Shown piece by piece: positions 12,560 through 19,254 of a DNA stretch of 31,520 nucleotides. The notes beneath the pieces were generated by a model. That model was given only the letters and a program-made list of their open reading frames with translations. It was not told the DNA's origin and ran no database searches. The position numbers and the translations under genes were made by a program. How positions within the stretch are numbered: position 1 is the first letter of the stretch; each line of letters opens with the position of its first letter. The stretch covers positions 1-31,520 of the IMG/VR virus record IMGVR_UViG_3300037342_000010; one strand, written 5' to 3'. This DNA comes from a virus.

Positions 12560-14431
12560 ATGTCATCCTCCGCACAAACGCCGTTCTTTCCTGAACTTCC
12601 GGCCTCCGCTTCGCAGCGGACGGCGGAAGCCGAGTCACAGGCCGATGCCGCGATTCGGTTGTGGTGTGAAGCTGCTTACGAAGAAGCCGAAGCCGATCAG
12701 AAATCTTCCGAAGAACTGAAAATGGTTGACAGGTATGTCGAGTACCTGCAAGGCGTCCAGTGGCCCACGGCAAGACCTTCCTACCGGGCGAAGCCGATCG
12801 ACAACAAGATGTTTGGGCTCTTCCTCGAATTGCTTGGCCTCCTGACCGACATCCGGCCTATTTCCGAAGTGACCTCGGTAAGCCGTGAGAAGCAGTTCAT
12901 GGATCAGGAAGAGGCGATCAACAAGCGCATGAAGGCGTGGTGGGTGGGGAACAACATCGAGTCAACCTTCGCCATGGGGGTTGTGTACGCGATCTTGACG
13001 TCTTCATTTCTCAAGTTGGAGTGGGATCCGCGCGCGCGCCCGATGGGCCGCGGCGAAGTGTGTTTGCGGCCATTGTCTCCGACTTCGGTTTTACCGTTGA
13101 AGGCTGGGAACACGCTCCAATCCGCAGAGGCTTTGATCTACGCCGACTGGAAGCCGGTGGGATGGGTGAAAGCGAAGTATCCCGGGAAGGCGCATCTCGT
13201 TCGTCCCGACATGGGCGTATCGCAATACTCTGTCGACTCTGGGCCTCCAGGGAATGTAACGCCGCAGTTGTTTAACCTTTTGACTCCGGCCTTCAAGCGG
13301 CTGATGACGAAGGACAAGGCGCGTGTGGGGATCAGCGCGTATCCGGAGTGCCGGTATCGGGAATTCTGGATCAAGGACTACACGGTCAACACGTCCAATC
13401 AAAAAGTGGTGATGGGCGATGTGGCGAACCCGTGGAGAACTTCCTACGAAGTAAAGCCGATGGAATTGTTCTATCCGCGTGGCCGGCTGATCGTGATGGC
13501 GGGCCGGGAGATTGTCGAGGATTGTCCGAACCCGTACTGGCATGGGCAGTTTCCGTTCTCGTTGCTGAGGCTGAATGCCGTTCCGTGGCAGTTGTACGGC
13601 ATGAGTGATCTTCGCTCATGGGCTGACCTACAGGACATCATCAACACGATCTTGGCGGGCGTGATTGACATGATCAAGAAAGCCGTGAACCCGCCATTCT
13701 TCGCGCCGAAGACGGCGTTCTCGGAACAAGTGTGGAACTCGATTGACTTCTCGATGCCGGGCGCGCGTGCGGCCTACAACGCGGTTTCTCCGCAGGGTCC
13801 ACAGATGTTCAAAACCGGAGAGCTTCCGGGTTACGTCCTTCCAGTGATGCAGCACATCACGCGAGAGATGGACCAGCGCTCGGGTATCGCATCGGTCGGT
13901 GAAGCTGTTCGCAAAAAGCAAGTACCTGGCGGCGACACGCTTGACCAGATTCGCCAGTCGCAGCAGGGGCCGATCCGTTACAAGGGCCGGAATATCGAGA
14001 CTTGCATTTCCGAGCTTGGCCAGCAGATGGTGCCAAATATATTTCAGTTCTATAATCGCGATGAGCGCGTGCGAGTTCCGATGCCGCCGGGTGCACCGAC
14101 GAACATGATGGACTGGAACGGCGCGTCTATGATTCCGGAGAAGATGCAGCCGGCGGAGTACATCAAGAATTTTGAGTTCACGGTGATCGAGGGATCGTTG
14201 CTCGGCATTGAGCGTTTCGAGCAAGCGACGAACCTGATGAAGCTGTACCTCGGCCATGTGATCAGCCGTAAGACGCTCTGCGAGAAACTCGATAAGCTGG
14301 GATACATTCACATCGACCCAGACGAGGAAGAGAAGCGACTGGTTCACGAGATGCAGACCGGAACCGCAGCGGCTCCGCCGAAGGGTAAAAAAGGACAGGG
14401 GCCAGCGGGCGGTGGAGGGAAGGCGGCGTAA
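12560..14431 (+). CDS. Portal protein
   Basis: A protein of 623 residues, the size and position of a portal: the dodecameric ring at one capsid vertex through which TerL pumps DNA. Supporting segments are an N-terminal helical part with VEYLQGVQWP (about 61-70), a beta-rich clip-like middle, the long helix QDIINTILAGVIDMIKKAVNPP near residues 357-378 (quoted in part: DIINTILAGVIDMIKKAV), and a charged glycine/alanine/lysine tail. The layout resembles P22-type portals of short-tailed phages more than the 400-500-residue HK97 type. I infer the call from length, helix pattern and the terminase-portal-scaffold-capsid order. It overlaps the next gene by TAATG. Confidence 0.85.
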   Translation: MSSSAQTPFFPELPASASQRTAEAESQADAAIRLWCEAAYEEAEADQKSSEELKMVDRYVEYLQGVQWPTARPSYRAKPIDNKMFGLFLELLGLLTDIRPISEVTSVSREKQFMDQEEAINKRMKAWWVGNNIESTFAMGVVYAILTSSFLKLEWDPRARPMGRGEVCLRPLSPTSVLPLKAGNTLQSAEALIYADWKPVGWVKAKYPGKAHLVRPDMGVSQYSVDSGPPGNVTPQLFNLLTPAFKRLMTKDKARVGISAYPECRYREFWIKDYTVNTSNQKVVMGDVANPWRTSYEVKPMELFYPRGRLIVMAGREIVEDCPNPYWHGQFPFSLLRLNAVPWQLYGMSDLRSWADLQDIINTILAGVIDMIKKAVNPPFFAPKTAFSEQVWNSIDFSMPGARAAYNAVSPQGPQMFKTGELPGYVLPVMQHITREMDQRSGIASVGEAVRKKQVPGGDTLDQIRQSQQGPIRYKGRNIETCISELGQQMVPNIFQFYNRDERVRVPMPPGAPTNMMDWNGASMIPEKMQPAEYIKNFEFTVIEGSLLGIERFEQATNLMKLYLGHVISRKTLCEKLDKLGYIHIDPDEEEKRLVHEMQTGTAAAPPKGKKGQGPAGGGGKAA

Positions 14432-14625
14432 TGGGAACGCAACCAATGTCGAACAACGGAGCGTATCTCGTAAACTCTGACGGGAGTGTGCGAATCGCCT
14501 TGAAAGGCGCGGCTCTGCGCGCTGTGCAACGCATCGTGGAAGGAAAAGAAAACGGCGAAGTCACGTTGCAATTCAAGGGTGGAGCGAACGCTGGAGTGAC
14601 GACGCGGACTGTTTACTCCGATTGA
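14431..14625 (+). CDS. Small unrecognised protein after the portal
   Basis: A 64-residue protein coupled to the portal gene (TAATG). It has short beta-like stretches (NSDGSVRIAL, GEVTLQFKGG, VTTRTVYSD) around one helix (ALRAVQRIVEGKE). It is the last gene before a strong terminator, so it probably ends the packaging operon. Function is unknown. Confidence 0.65.
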   Translation: MGTQPMSNNGAYLVNSDGSVRIALKGAALRAVQRIVEGKENGEVTLQFKGGANAGVTTRTVYSD

Positions 14626-14641
14626 ACCTGTACGAATGTGC

Positions 14642-14669
14642 TTGACAGTTAGTTGTTAATTTGTAACAG
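14642..14669 (+). promoter_or_regulatory. Possible promoter with perfect -35 and flanking direct repeat
   Basis: TTGACA (14642-14647) is a perfect -35 box; the best -10 at a fitting distance, TAACAG (14664-14669, 16-base spacer), is weak. ACAGTT occurs twice 21 bases apart (14645 and 14666), two helical turns, and could be a pair of protein contacts. The string TGCTTGAC is shared with the promoter at 1914. Confidence 0.35.
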
Positions 14670-14675
14670 TTGTCT

Positions 14676-14770
14676 CGACATCATAGACGGCCCTGATTCT
14701 GATTCCCGCGAAAGCGGAAGCGATCTGAAACGGCTTTGAAGAGAAAATCTTCGAGGCCGTTTTTCTTTTT
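14676..14770 (+). ncRNA. Candidate small RNA between promoter and terminator
   Basis: If the promoter at 14642 is used, its transcript would run about 95 bases to the strong terminator and contain no convincing gene. It would hold a small hairpin, CCGC-GAAA-GCGG (14706-14717, a GNRA tetraloop), and the terminator stem. The alternative is that this is simply the 3' end of the packaging operon mRNA. No family is recognised. Confidence 0.25.
14729..14770 (+). terminator. Strong intrinsic terminator after the packaging operon
   Basis: A 14-bp stem (AACGGCTTTGAAGA with TCTTCGAGGCCGTT, two G-U pairs), loop GAAAA, followed by TTTTTCTTTTT up to 14770. It is the best terminator in the window and separates the packaging genes from the capsid module. 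Confidence 0.88.
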
Positions 14771-14780
14771 GGAGTGAATG

Positions 14781-14975
14781 ATGCCGTGGCGACCGGAAGA
14801 TGCAAAACGCCACACGAAGAAAGCGCGGAGCCCGAAAGCAAAAAGGCAATTCGCGCACGTTGCAAATTCGATCTTGCAACGAACCGGTGATGAAGGCCGG
14901 GCGATTCGTGGAGCGAATGCAGCGGTAGCGAAGCGCGGCAAGAAAAAGCGGCACGGAAGAAGTTCGAGCCGCTAG
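14781..14975 (+). CDS. Small basic phage protein (KRHTKKA...TGDEGRAIR.AN type)
   Basis: A 64-residue protein. The second of two adjacent ATGs is chosen because GGAG stands six bases before it. It reads MPWRPEDAKRHTKKA, then FAHVANSILQRTGDEGRAIRGANAAVAKR, quoted here in parts (VANSILQRTGDEG, AIRGANAAVAK), and ends KKKRHGRSSSR. I recall similar short proteins from phages and proteobacterial genomes, usually listed as hypothetical. The TGDEGRAIR.AN pattern looks conserved; the function is not known to me. The very basic end suggests binding to nucleic acid. Confidence 0.7.
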   Translation: MPWRPEDAKRHTKKARSPKAKRQFAHVANSILQRTGDEGRAIRGANAAVAKRGKKKRHGRSSSR

Positions 14976-14998
14976 TCCCCCGGGATGTAGCACTTGGA

Positions 14999-15157
14999 AT
15001 GTCGTACTCGCATTGGGTGGAGGCCCAATCAAAAACCCGCAGCCGGAATTCAAACCGGTTCGCGCGAGAAAGGGGGCAAAAATTCATGCTGGCAATCAAC
15101 AAGTTCGACATGGCCAACAAGCGCAAGAAGAAAGGCCGCGGCAAGCACGGCCGCTAA
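14999..15157 (+). CDS. Very small basic protein
   Basis: A 52-residue frame from ATG 14999 (MSYSHWVEAQSKTRSRN) to the stop at 15155, ending NKRKKKGRGKHGR. A shorter form from ATG 15086 (MLAINKFDMANKRKKKG, 23 residues) has the better ribosome binding site (AAGGGGGC), so the true start is unsure. A hairpin (15012-15029) with GGAGG in its loop lies within the longer form. The basic ending resembles that of other mini-proteins in this module. It would neutralise or bind nucleic acid if expressed. Confidence 0.45.
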   Translation: MSYSHWVEAQSKTRSRNSNRFARERGQKFMLAINKFDMANKRKKKGRGKHGR

Positions 15158-15160
15158 CCA

Positions 15161-15195
15161 TTAACCGGGTGAGGGCTCTGGTCCTCACCCGTTAA
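15161..15195 (+). terminator. Long hairpin without a T tract
   Basis: GGGTGAGG (15167-15174) pairs with CCTCACCC (15183-15190), extended by TTAAC/GTTAA after one bulged base, for about 13 bp in all with an 8-base loop. No run of T follows, so it is either a weak terminator or an mRNA-stabilising or processing hairpin between two small genes. Confidence 0.5.
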
Positions 15196-15217
15196 CTCTG
15201 TTTCGAGGTGAGATTTC

Positions 15218-15436
15218 ATGGCAAAGCGAATGGCGAACACGCCAGCAACGGATGCCCGAGAGGGTCACGGCGATGAATCCTACGTTCCTTCGGTGAGCAA
15301 GGGAACGTTCGTCGACGGCGGCGGAACCTACGAGTCGCTGAATCACACGCCGATGAGCGTAAACAAGAAGTCGGGTGGACCCAGTGGATCGGAAGCTGGT
15401 GGAGTTTCGAGCGGCCCAGCGTTTGGCCGTAGCTAA
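15218..15436 (+). CDS. Small unrecognised hydrophilic protein
   Basis: A 72-residue protein starting at ATG 15218 behind GAGGTGA. It is hydrophilic, rich in Gly, Ser and Thr, and probably largely disordered (GDESYVPSVSKGTFVDGGG, KKSGGPSGSEAGG). No known motif is seen. Its place between small basic proteins and the scaffold gene suggests a head-related role. The start codon and ribosome binding site are clear, which supports expression. Confidence 0.65.
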   Translation: MAKRMANTPATDAREGHGDESYVPSVSKGTFVDGGGTYESLNHTPMSVNKKSGGPSGSEAGGVSSGPAFGRS

Positions 15437-15444
15437 GAGAGATC

Positions 15445-15819
15445 ATGCCGCCAACGTTGGACGCAGCACCTCCATTACCGGATAGCGTCAAGAGTCAAAT
15501 GGGACCACCCGACCCGGGCGCTGGGATGGCTGGCGCCGGAGACATGCTGAAGAAGACGACGGCCTTCGGCGGCGCACCGAACGCGCAAGGCGCATTGAAG
15601 GCGCAGGCCGACGCGGTGAAGGCGGTAGTCCAGAAGATGGCGGATGCCGCGAGTGCCGGCAAGACATTTTTCAGCCGCGCGATGCAGTTGATTGATCAGG
15701 GCATGGCGGCTGAAGCGCAAGGCGGGCCGGGTAGTGCACCGAACCCGAAGGATTCGATGATGGGTGGCGGCGATGCCACTTCATCCGGTAACAAACCCCC
15801 GGGAGCGTTCCCGGGCTAG
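15445..15819 (+). CDS. Unrecognised Gly/Ala/Pro-rich protein before the scaffold
   Basis: A 124-residue protein with disordered, Pro/Gly-rich ends and one helical core at about 48-95 (GALKAQADAVKAVVQKMAD, FFSRAMQLIDQGMAAEAQG). This layout, one amphipathic helical block between flexible ends, is common among small head-assembly or minor capsid proteins. A perfect hairpin covers its last codons. No family is recognised. Confidence 0.65.
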   Translation: MPPTLDAAPPLPDSVKSQMGPPDPGAGMAGAGDMLKKTTAFGGAPNAQGALKAQADAVKAVVQKMADAASAGKTFFSRAMQLIDQGMAAEAQGGPGSAPNPKDSMMGGGDATSSGNKPPGAFPG

Positions 15820-15859
15820 ACCCCGCAGCCGAGGCTCAGCCGGGTAACCGGAAGCTGAG
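15798..15859 (+). promoter_or_regulatory. Two hairpins ahead of the scaffold gene
   Basis: CCCGGGA/TCCCGGG (15798-15804, 15809-15815) form a 7-bp stem with a 4-base loop over the end of the previous gene. CTCAG+CCGG, loop GTAA, then CCGG and CTGAG after three bulged bases (15835-15859) form a second stem with a GNRA tetraloop. No T tract follows either. They may stabilise the scaffold mRNA, mark an RNase site or reduce read-through. Confidence 0.5.
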
Positions 15860-15886
15860 GAAGGGGAACTGAGGAGAAAGATTTTT

Positions 15887-16813
15887 ATGGCACTGTCTGC
15901 TGAGCTTGAAGCATTGTGCGCTGAGATCGACAAGGTTGACCCCGCAGCCGGAAAGGCGCAGCGGGAAGCGCTGGAGAAGTTTCCAGCCCTCGCGACAGTG
16001 ACACAGGAGCAGAGGCTCCGCCAGGCTGACTACGACAAGAAGATGAACGACAGTAAAAAAGAGATCGAGTACGGCAAGACGATGAAGGATTGGGCCGACA
16101 AGAACGTCCCCAAGTTCGACGAGATGAAGAACGAGCGCGATACGGCTGTAGCCGCGCAGAGGAAAGCCGACGAGGCGCTGGCCAAGGCGCAGAAAGACCT
16201 TGCTGCGAAAGTCGATACGGCCGCTGCCGCAGCCGGTGTTGACCCCGACAAACTGGCCGAAGCGGTTCGTCTGAAGATTGGCGGCGATTACGTCCCGAAA
16301 GCAGAGCTTGCGAAGTTGGTGAAAGATGAAGCCAACAAGCTTGTCGACGATGGGTTGAAGACGGCAACCAATAAGTTCTACAACGAAGACGTTCCGCGCC
16401 TTTCTGGCCTCAATGCCGCGCTGACCGAGGGTATGAACCGCTTCCATGATGAGTTCGGTGACCACATGGATCCTGAAGCTTACGTGGCTCACCTGGCAAC
16501 CGGTGGCGACAAGTTCATGACGGACGGCAAGTTCGACCGCAAAAAGGCGTATGACGCTTTCGTTACTCAGCAGCGTTCGGACAAGGGCCGCGCAGCCGAG
16601 ATCGAGAAAGAAGCGCAGAAGCGCGCGGACAAGATTATGGAAGAGCGCGGCATGGCCGGCGGCTTCCCGGGAACCAGTGGACCTGCTGGACCGATCCAAG
16701 TTCGATTGAATGCGAAGAGTGCGGACGACCCACTCTTCGGCGGCAAGATGGCGTTGGGTGATGGCGGCGCAGCAGCGCAGGCCGCAGCCGAACTCCACGC
16801 TGAAGGCAAATGA
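15887..16813 (+). CDS. Putative scaffolding protein
   Basis: A protein of 308 residues, highly charged and mostly helical, with a coiled-coil-like centre (about 45-115: SKKEIEYGKTMKDWADKN, ERDTAVAAQRKADEALAKAQ) and a glycine-rich loop before a short C-terminal helix. Its place directly before the major capsid gene and its composition are those of a phage scaffold, which shapes the prohead and then leaves or is cut. ATG 15887 follows GAGGAG. There is no protease motif, so a scaffold-protease fusion is unlikely. The call rests on context and composition. Confidence 0.7.
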   Translation: MALSAELEALCAEIDKVDPAAGKAQREALEKFPALATVTQEQRLRQADYDKKMNDSKKEIEYGKTMKDWADKNVPKFDEMKNERDTAVAAQRKADEALAKAQKDLAAKVDTAAAAAGVDPDKLAEAVRLKIGGDYVPKAELAKLVKDEANKLVDDGLKTATNKFYNEDVPRLSGLNAALTEGMNRFHDEFGDHMDPEAYVAHLATGGDKFMTDGKFDRKKAYDAFVTQQRSDKGRAAEIEKEAQKRADKIMEERGMAGGFPGTSGPAGPIQVRLNAKSADDPLFGGKMALGDGGAAAQAAAELHAEGK

Positions 16814-16826
16814 TCTTTGAGTAGTG

Positions 16827-16942
16827 AGCGCTCCGGGAAGGAATAACCTTCCGCAGCCCGTTGAAGCGCTGTCGTACAGGTGACGCGAAAGGGAAGTCGA
16901 ATAGACGCAGCCCTAGAGCCAGCCGGCAAACGAAAATTTTGC
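16827..16942 (+). promoter_or_regulatory. Structured spacer upstream of the capsid gene
   Basis: The 148-base gap before the capsid gene holds a perfect hairpin, GGAAGG-AATAA-CCTTCC (16836-16852), enclosed by two AGCGCT copies (16827 and 16865) that can pair, and a second inverted repeat, GCAAA/TTTGC (16926-16942). The capsid ribosome binding site (AAAGGA, about 16946) follows. CGCAGCCC occurs at 16852 and again near 16903. A leader controlling stability or translation of capsid mRNA is the likely role. Confidence 0.4.
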
Positions 16943-16961
16943 TGTAAAGGATGGCTCGTTT

Positions 16962-17924
16962 ATGGCGCTTACATATGACGATTTGACTTCTAAGACAAAC
17001 AAGTTCATCGTCCCGCGAATGGTGGACGAAGTCTACAAGTCCTCTCCGCTGTTTACTCGCCTCCGCACCCGCAACATGGAGCGCTTCGAAGGTGGGCAGA
17101 CCATCCGCCATCCAATCATGTATGCGAAGCTGAAGGGCGGCGCGTTCACGCGCGGCGGATCGTTTGACACGTCGTACGTGCAGACCGATACCGCGCTCGA
17201 AGTTCTCGTGAAGTACTACTACGTGAACGTCACCCTTTACGGCGTGGACAACGTTCTGAACCGCGGCGCCGAAGCCGCGATGTCTTTGGTTGAATCGAAG
17301 ATGGTCAACGCCTCCGCCCGCATGGCCGACCTGTTGGGCGTGGACCTGTTTCTCGACGGCCAGGGCACGAACTCGACCGCGCTGCAGCTCGACGGCTTGC
17401 AGGCATCGGTCGACGACGGCACGAACTTCGTGTCTTACGGCGGCATTCTGCGAACGGACATTGCGACCGGCGACAACGCTGGCATCAACTCCTACTACCA
17501 GAACTTGACGACGCTGACTCTGGGCGCCGTCCAAACCGCGTATGGATCATCGTGGTTCGGGCGCGAGCACGTCGATCTTATCGTCTCTCCGCAGGCTATT
17601 TGGGATACGCTCTGGAATAAGATTCAGCCCCAGCAGCGTTTCCGCGAAGAGTCTTCGGACGTGGCGAAGATCGGCTTCCAGGCGCTGCGCTTCAACAACT
17701 CCTCGGTCACGGTCGATCAGCTTTGCCCGACCGGCTTCATGTTCGGACTGAATACCAAGTTCATTCAGTTCTGGATCACGACCATGCCCAAATATCAGTT
17801 TGGATTTACGGGATGGAAAGAGGCACAAAACACCGACGATGTAGCTGGTCAGTATCTTTTCGCCGGCAATCTCCTCAATGTGGGTCCGAGATTCATGTTC
17901 AAAATTCAGGGCCTTACGGGATGA
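16962..17924 (+). CDS. Major capsid protein
   Basis: A protein of 320 residues that follows the scaffold gene and is in the size range of HK97-fold capsid subunits. It begins directly with folded sequence (LTSKTNKFIVPRMVDEVYKS), with an N-terminal helix, an E-loop-like glycine-rich beta stretch at about 45-80 (KGGAFTRGGSFDTSY) and a long spine-helix candidate at about 100-125 (EAAMSLVESKMVNASARMAD). There is no cleaved pro-domain. The C-terminal part contains KYQFGFTGWKEAQ, whose core recurs in the gene at 1326. It resembles capsid proteins of short-tailed phages annotated simply as phage major capsid protein. Expression should be high; structured spacers flank both sides. Confidence 0.85.
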   Translation: MALTYDDLTSKTNKFIVPRMVDEVYKSSPLFTRLRTRNMERFEGGQTIRHPIMYAKLKGGAFTRGGSFDTSYVQTDTALEVLVKYYYVNVTLYGVDNVLNRGAEAAMSLVESKMVNASARMADLLGVDLFLDGQGTNSTALQLDGLQASVDDGTNFVSYGGILRTDIATGDNAGINSYYQNLTTLTLGAVQTAYGSSWFGREHVDLIVSPQAIWDTLWNKIQPQQRFREESSDVAKIGFQALRFNNSSVTVDQLCPTGFMFGLNTKFIQFWITTMPKYQFGFTGWKEAQNTDDVAGQYLFAGNLLNVGPRFMFKIQGLTG

Positions 17925-17960
17925 TTTTGAACGACTGAAAGTTGTTTTATTGAGTAAGTT

Positions 17961-18029
17961 TCCCGAGGCAACTCGGGAGTGTAGCAGCCTCGGGGGAGGC
18001 ATAAGGCGGCGGGCTGAGAAGCTCGCCGC
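17961..18029 (+). ncRNA. Three tandem tetraloop hairpins after the capsid gene
   Basis: Three perfect or near-perfect hairpins follow one another: TCCCGAG-GCAA-CTCGGGA (17961-17978), GCCTC-GGGG-GAGGC (17987-18000) and GCGGCGGGCT-GAGA-AGCTCGCCGC (18006-18029, one G-U pair). All loops have four bases and two are GNRA. The segment CCCGAGG (17962-17968) can pair equally well with CCTCGGG (17988-17994), which would break the first two hairpins. There is no T tract. A structured RNA element in the capsid mRNA is more likely than a plain terminator. Confidence 0.55.
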
Positions 18030-18076
18030 TTGACTAAAAGTTTAGCCGTGCGGTTTTGGCGGCGGGAGAAAAGACA

Positions 18077-18781
18077 ATGCCATTCGGATTGCCAACAGCG
18101 ACGCCCACTATTAGGACCGGAAACGTCCGGACGAACTACGATCCCTTCACGCCGGCTGCGTCGGCTGCGACGTTTGTGGCAGTCGGCGGGTTAGCGTACC
18201 CTGGTGGCCTTTACCAGCCGCTGGGAACAACGTTCATGGACATTGGCGGTCCGGACAGCGTTTCGGGAACGACGACGCAGTTGCCGGCTGGCCAAGTGGC
18301 GATCTACAAGTACGTGCTGTACAAGTCGACCACGAACCCGGCTCTAACGACGGCGCCTGGGCTCGTCTACTACACTGACAACACGGGAACGATTGTCAGC
18401 GGCTCGCCGACCGATGGCTATATTGGATCCGTGACCGCTGGCGCGGCCTCCGACACTGCCGGATTCATGATGCTGAACACCACCGACAACGCCAGCGTCA
18501 CGGCTACGATATTGAACAACGGTGGCAACGGTTCTGGAGTGTGGATCTGCATCGGCGGGTTCCTGAAGGCCGGTGTGTGTTTGACGGCTGGCGTGGCTGG
18601 CGACTTCCTGCAGGGCAACACTAAAACGTCCGGTACGGCGTGGTCGGTGATTAGGATTGCCGCTGCGGGCGCGCTCACATGTCAGCGCTTGGTCGGCATT
18701 GCTTTGACGACAGCGGCGGCTCTGGGTGGAATCTTCACGCAGGACATGAACGTCACGCTGGGTTCAATCGCTCCGTACTAA
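18077..18781 (+). CDS. Putative head decoration or minor capsid protein
   Basis: A protein of 234 residues starting at ATG 18077 with GGGAG upstream. It is rich in Gly, Ala, Thr and Val with short beta strands (TFVAVGGLAYPGG, GQVAIYKYVLYKS) and no membrane segment. The place directly after the capsid gene and this composition fit capsid decoration or head-fibre proteins, which add on to the outer shell. The call is from context. It would be expressed with the capsid gene unless the intervening RNA structure stops transcription. Confidence 0.6.
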   Translation: MPFGLPTATPTIRTGNVRTNYDPFTPAASAATFVAVGGLAYPGGLYQPLGTTFMDIGGPDSVSGTTTQLPAGQVAIYKYVLYKSTTNPALTTAPGLVYYTDNTGTIVSGSPTDGYIGSVTAGAASDTAGFMMLNTTDNASVTATILNNGGNGSGVWICIGGFLKAGVCLTAGVAGDFLQGNTKTSGTAWSVIRIAAAGALTCQRLVGIALTTAAALGGIFTQDMNVTLGSIAPY

Positions 18782-18817
18782 ACGGCGGTGCACGAAAACG
18801 AGTAGGGAGAGAAGACG

Positions 18818-19183
18818 ATGAGTTTTAACCCGACATACGCCGCAGTTGGCGACAACAAGCTCGATGTGTATGGCGCTACCGAAGTTGGGATGTGGACAAT
18901 CACCTTCGGAGCCGGAGACACGTACGTCACGGGCGGATTGGCGCTGGTGGCGGCAACGTTTGGCTTGTCGAGGCCGATTGCGGGAATGAACGTTATCGCT
19001 ATCAACACAGCCGCTCTTACGGTGGGCGTTGGAGACAACGTGATCTGGAATTCACAGACGCAAAAACTTCAATTTGAAGGTGTTGGTGGCGGCGGGGTTG
19101 GAACCGTGCCAGCTACGGAGTTGAATTCCGGCATCTCGATTGCGAATATGGCACTCACGATTCAGATTATCTGTTTGCGGTAA
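18818..19183 (+). CDS. Small beta-rich structural protein
   Basis: A protein of 121 residues starting at ATG 18818 with a GGGAGAGAAG ribosome binding site. It is beta-rich and hydrophobic (MWTITFGAGDTYVTGGLALVAATF in parts, MNVIAINTAALTVGVGDNVIW), like small capsid cement or head-completion proteins. It is the last gene before a terminator and so closes the capsid operon. No specific family is recognised. Confidence 0.6.
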   Translation: MSFNPTYAAVGDNKLDVYGATEVGMWTITFGAGDTYVTGGLALVAATFGLSRPIAGMNVIAINTAALTVGVGDNVIWNSQTQKLQFEGVGGGGVGTVPATELNSGISIANMALTIQIICLR

Positions 19184-19187
19184 ACTC

Positions 19188-19204
19188 GGTCCAAGAGTTG
19201 GATT
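19188..19204. repeat. 17-bp palindrome, copy 5 (intergenic)
   Basis: GGTCCAAGAGTTGGATT matches copy 1 at 14 of 17 positions. It is the only copy outside coding sequence, lying 5 bases after a stop codon and just before a terminator stem. Confidence 0.4.
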
Positions 19205-19207
19205 CTG

Positions 19208-19243
19208 ACGGCCTGGCCCTTCGAGGTCGGGCCGTTCGGTTTT
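19208..19243 (+). terminator. Intrinsic terminator ending the capsid operon
   Basis: ACGGCCTGGCC (19208-19218) pairs with GGTCGGGCCGT (19225-19235) in an 11-bp stem with two G-U pairs around loop CTTCGA, followed by TCGGTTTT. The T run is short, so termination may be partial. Confidence 0.7.
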
Positions 19244-19254
19244 AGGGGGACAAA

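Noticed and set aside
14981-15062. tRNA-like stretch (GGGATGTAGC ... CCGGAATTCAAACCGG)
   Set aside because: The loop sizes and the acceptor, D and anticodon stems do not fit a tRNA, and a small coding frame explains the region better.
15013-15195. 60-residue frame starting at TTG 15013
   Set aside because: It overlaps the small basic gene in another frame, has its start inside a hairpin and runs through the 15161 hairpin; its translation is a low-complexity shadow.
13628-17534. Long minus-strand frames opposite portal, scaffold and capsid genes
   Set aside because: They mirror GC-rich codon positions of convincing + strand genes, with no ribosome binding sites or recognisable protein features.
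18030-18058. TTGACT after the third hairpin as a promoter for the 18077 gene
   Set aside because: No -10-like hexamer lies 16-18 bases downstream; the resemblance to the other GCTTGAC sites is noted only as a curiosity.
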